NCBI GenBank assembly: GCA_014898415.1
Contig: RCTD01000019.1
Location: 248,001 to 312,000 of the forward strand
Length of the DNA: 64,000 nt
Reading direction: 5' to 3'
Origin: Stromatinia cepivora
Lineage: Eukaryota > Ascomycota > Leotiomycetes > Helotiales > Sclerotiniaceae
Positions 60,538 through 64,000 of this stretch are shown here, piece by piece. A program made the position numbers and the translations under genes. Position 1 is the stretch's first letter, and each line of letters starts with the position of its first letter. The notes under the pieces were generated by a model that was given only the letters and a program-made list of their open reading frames with translations, ran no database searches and was not told the DNA's origin.

Positions 60538-63500
60538 TCATTCTTCTATAACAGGAGTCTTACTTCGTTTTGCACCCGTTCGGACTGGTGATTCCTGGCT
60601 ACCGGTCATTCTTGCTTCAGCTCCATCGGAAGATCTAGTATATCTTCTTTTTCGGGCTCGCGCTGTTTTCGCCATTTCGGAAGGAGAGAGAATGTCGTCT
60701 GCGTCTGAGTCCTCTACTTCTTTGCGGGGAGTTTTCTTGTAACGAGGTTTACCATCTTTAAGATTGTCAGTCCCCGCACAGAAAAGGAGATGGTGATGTG
60801 GATAGGTAGGGCAGCCGGGTTGGAATGGAGGAAGACTTACTTTTATCAAGAGTTCGGGTAGCATCCGATGACGGAGTTCTTGTATGATTTGAACTCTGCG
60901 AATTGTCGATTTTCCTGGGAGAGGTTGGGGGGGTTTGTGGTTCAGGTATTGTTCTCGGATCTTTTGGCTCCTTTTCCACGGATTTGTGCTCACTACGCTG
61001 GTGACTACGTCTTTCTTCGGGATCCGCGAATGTTGTCTTGCAATCCGGACACTCGAGTGAGCAGGTGTCTGCTAATTTACATCAGTAAAATAAACATAAG
61101 ACCCCAGTTGACTGGAAAACTCACTTATTTTATTATGACGTCGTAAATTATCCCTATTCGAAAATAATTTTCCACAAAAATCGCATCTTGGCTCGACATC
61201 CACGATTTCACTTTCAGGGGTTTTCTGCTTGGGTTTATCGCGGCAGACATTTGCGGGTCTAATCTGGGGTGCAACCGCGGAGGCAGCTCGTCGCACTTCA
61301 ACCAGTTGGTTTTCGGAATTATGATCATTGCGTTGGTGTGTTGGGCTGAAATCCCTGGCGACAGCAGCCACAATCTCTTCGTGGTATCGACTCTTCTTCT
61401 GGTTCGCTATGGCGCTCACCTGCGGCTGCGTACGCGCCTGCTCAATGGTCTGCCCTCCAAGTTTTGATGCACGATATTCGCTGTGCTCGGCCTTTTGGTG
61501 ATTACGCAGAGCAGAGGCGCGACCGAATCTTCTGCCACACTCACCGCGCTTTGTACAAATTCCTGTTCGAAAATTTTAAGAAGCATGCGACGAAGTATGA
61601 GGAGTTACTCACTATTTTTTTCGTGCCTACGAAATAAAGCAGCAACTGGGAATTCTTTACCACATTCCTCGCACCTTGGAAGAGGTGGATCTCCACCTTG
61701 ATCAGATTCCGAATCATCTTCCCTTCCCGCGGATTCATTTGCTTTCACACTTCCAACAGTACTATTGGGGGTTTTGGGTATTCGTGGGGTACCAGCTTCG
61801 GGGTCGATGTTTGATTGACCGGCACTTCTCTTTTTGGGACTTGAGTTTTCCGCAACTTCTATGATACGACTGGAGATAGCTTCATATGGTCTCTTGGGGA
61901 GCAGCAAAACCTTGCTGTACTTTTCATCAGCCCTCCCTTGGGAAGCCTTCACAAAATTTTCCGTCTGCACTAGCGCGGTCTCGTTAGCATTGCTAACAAT
62001 CATAGAATCGTATATGTGAAACGATGCATGAATCCAATTATTTCCATTCTTGGGCCTTCCCGATTCTTTTAAATCCGAGGTATCTCCCACAAACGTTGTT
62101 CCCACTGGATAGAGTGCGAATCCATACCGACATTTTGTTACCACGGAATCTGCCTTCAAGGTTAAGGCTGTTTGGAAGATTTCTTGCAGATGTGCTCGTC
62201 TGTCTTTCCAACATTCCGTATGCTCTCCCCAAGTATAGAATAATCCATCTTCCACACTTTCTGATGTTGCTGCGAACAAGGGAGCGACTGCATTGGAAAA
62301 TCTGACCGCAAGATCCATGGCTCTTCTGGCTATTGACTCTTCCTTAAACCATTTTCCTTCGATGATGGTGCGATGAGCTGCCATATCCAAGCTATAAAGC
62401 TTGGCTTTCCCGTCTACTGGATTAGTTCCCACATAATCATCAATGACAGGACACTAACCTAAGATGGAGATAATGTGTCTATAACTCGAGAGAATACGGG
62501 GATTCGAAGGTGCGAAGTTGGGGAACCTCGACATAAATACCCAATCTCTGAGTGCAGCTAGTACAAGAACTCTAATGCAGGTTTGTGCACCAAACTTCTT
62601 CATGATAATCTCGACGTCATTTCTACCAGTAGCCGTTTCGATGTCGCTACTAAATGCCGAAAGTGTCAGGTTGCGCAAGTCCCCCGATATTGCAAATATT
62701 CTAGGGAAAAGGCGCGTCGTAGTATTACGATGGTAAGAAATTGAAGAGAGTTCGAATTGTATTTGATCCATCGCATCGTCGATGGTATCATGTCCTAGAT
62801 GTAGGCTTCCTGGTAAATTCAAATCGGCAAACGTTGCAAATTTGTGCATTTCTCTGTTCTCTTTGGTCAACCGGTATATTTCTTCCAAATCCTCAAATTG
62901 TCGGGCTTCCCGTGAAACATTCACATCCTCCTCTTGAGTTTTTCGTCCTTCATCTTGGCGAGCTTTTCGTGCTTCATCCAGGTGTTTTACTTCTGCTTTC
63001 AGATCTCTAATTGTCCTTTGGGCTTCGGCTTCCTTCATGCTGAGCTTTTCGGCCTCTGCTTGCCACAGCTCTTGCATTTGAGCTATTTCCCGGTTATGCT
63101 TGTTCTCCAATGCCCTCAAGTGTTTCAACCAGTTATTTTCATTGGTAGTTTGGTTTACCAGGTCGGTCGGGAACGCGTCAGGCTTGGTTAGGATGATCTC
63201 CTTGCCATTGGAGTTCGCAACTCCATCTTTAGTCTTGGTTGAAGTGGTTGCCGGTTTTCCGGCAGACGGTCGAGATTTTTCTCCTCCATTCGCGGCGGTT
63301 TCTTCAATGACTTTTGTAGATGATTCGGCCTACGGAGCAGACTAAGTAACATTCTATGTCCATGACAAGAAGATTTGCATACCTTGCTCGAGCGAGCTCT
63401 TTTGGAAAGGGGAGGACTCTCGTCTGCTTTCTCCACTTGCTTGCTACGCTTTACTCCCCTCTTATCCTCCTCTTCTAGGGAATGCGCTTTCGATTGACTT

Positions 63501-63871
63501 GTGGCCTTCTTCTGTGTTTTGTTGTCTCTCATCACTTTCGTGATGAGCAGGCTTGTCGCATTGCTGATATGTTGGTCGACTTGTGTTCTAATGCTTTCAT
63601 GTATTTCTCCTGGGAGCTTGGTCATATAAGCGGAACCTTTACTTAGCATATCAACGAGCTTCGTCGTCTGGTCTGAATCATCACTCAGATCACTGTACCT
63701 CTTCCATAGTTCCCTTAGATGTTCTTTTACTGCATCACGGCTGGGGATGCCGTGGAATAAAACCATGAAGTTGAGCATGTTCTCATTGGGTTCCACTTTC
63801 TCCTCCTTGCAAAAGTCAATCCAAGCAAGCAATGCAATATCATCCTTCATATGCCAACGAAACGTAGCCAT
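60538..63871 (-). CDS. Large protein with C-terminal zinc fingers
   Basis: Six exons on the minus strand: 63383-63871, 62459-63329, 61613-62416, 61125-61562, 60841-61071 and 60538-60755. Introns of 53, 42, 50, 53 and 85 bp are all GT..AG and in phase, giving 1016 residues from MATFRWHMKDD. An N-terminal helical domain (residues 1-95; WHMKDDIALLAWIDF...LRELWKRYSDL) looks like a compact SANT-like or DNA-binding fold but is unproven. A basic linker and coiled coil (about 200-310, QMQELWQAEAEKLS) follow, then a helical domain to about 640. Zinc fingers: CEECGKEF..FRRH (702-718), CGRRFGRASALRNHQKAEH (from 730), CDFCGKLF..LRRH (848-864) and CPDCKTTF..HQRSEH (from 875). The C-terminus is basic with KRRYTRSS. 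A nuclear regulator is plausible; the family is not recognised. Confidence 0.78.
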
Positions 63872-64000
63872 ATTTGGTATCGGGATACAAGAACAGAACG
63901 GTTGTTTGGAATTTTGTGGATAGGGACCGAGGGATATGCAAAGAGACAAATCAGATACTTGGCCAGATCCCAGCCACCAAGCGCAGATAGCGCACATTTT
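63872..64000. other. 5' flank of zinc-finger gene
   Basis: The frame stays open to the window edge, but the ATG at 63871 has the better context (ATATGG after an A-rich leader). Promoter sequence is expected here. Confidence 0.4.

Overview
The window looks like nuclear DNA of a filamentous ascomycete. Genes have 42-85 bp introns with GTRNGT donors and CTAAC/CTAAT-like branch points. The gene families are fungal (acetamidase-type amidase, mch1-type MFS transporter, creD/Rod1 arrestin, FunK1 kinase), and a long AT-rich tract carries the C:G-to-T:A decay typical of repeat-induced point mutation (RIP). A leotiomycete such as a Sclerotiniaceae member would fit, but that is inference from gene types and the AT/GC-compartmented layout, not a sequence match.

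Left arm, 1-16.3 kb, is ordinary gene-bearing DNA. It holds the 3' end of an amidase (+), a small coiled-coil/Ser-rich hypothetical gene (-), long simple repeats at 6.86-7.29 kb, an mch1-like transporter (-), a four-exon creD-like arrestin (-), about 3.6 kb without a convincing gene, and an intron-containing tRNA-Asp (-) at 16.26-16.34 kb.

Central tract, 16.4-49.2 kb, is a RIP-decayed transposon nest. From the left: a heptamer satellite; a pogo/Fot1 DNA transposon with TIRs and a TA duplication (16856-18690); a Ty1/copia element with 166-bp LTRs and a CTAAG duplication (18940-24420); and a stack of insertions. The stack is a roughly 285-bp solo LTR (family X), hit once by a 170-bp solo LTR (duplication ATGAT) and once by an 8.26-kb minus-strand copia element (309-bp LTRs, duplication ATATA). 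That element is in turn hit by a second copy of itself (27394-35654, duplication CATAT). Next come a 2.3-kb LTR element without its own pol (41930-44261, duplication TATTC), further solo LTRs of families X and Y, nonamer minisatellites and a MITE-like unit. Three copia reverse transcriptases are recognisable, and all have lost the second Asp of YxDD by the same kind of transition.

The most unusual item is in the 8.26-kb copia family. Between the end of RNase H and the 3' LTR there is a 1.9-kb segment carrying a gene on the opposite strand to gag-pol. It has at least one spliceosomal intron and encodes a basic protein with predicted membrane segments. Both copies are decayed, but their stop codons sit at different Gln, Trp and Arg codons, so both descend from an open frame. 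I know of no family for it.

Right arm, 49.5-64 kb, returns to intact genes: a two-exon FunK1-type kinase (+) with tandem repeats just upstream of its start, about 3.2 kb of gene-poor DNA, a disordered Ser/Pro-rich protein (-), a six-exon aquaporin with non-canonical NPA boxes (-), and a six-exon protein of 1016 residues with C-terminal zinc fingers (-). No operon-like arrangement is expected. The genes act separately: nitrogen scavenging (amidase), membrane transport (MFS, aquaporin), endocytic control of transporters (arrestin), and probable regulation (FunK1, zinc-finger protein).
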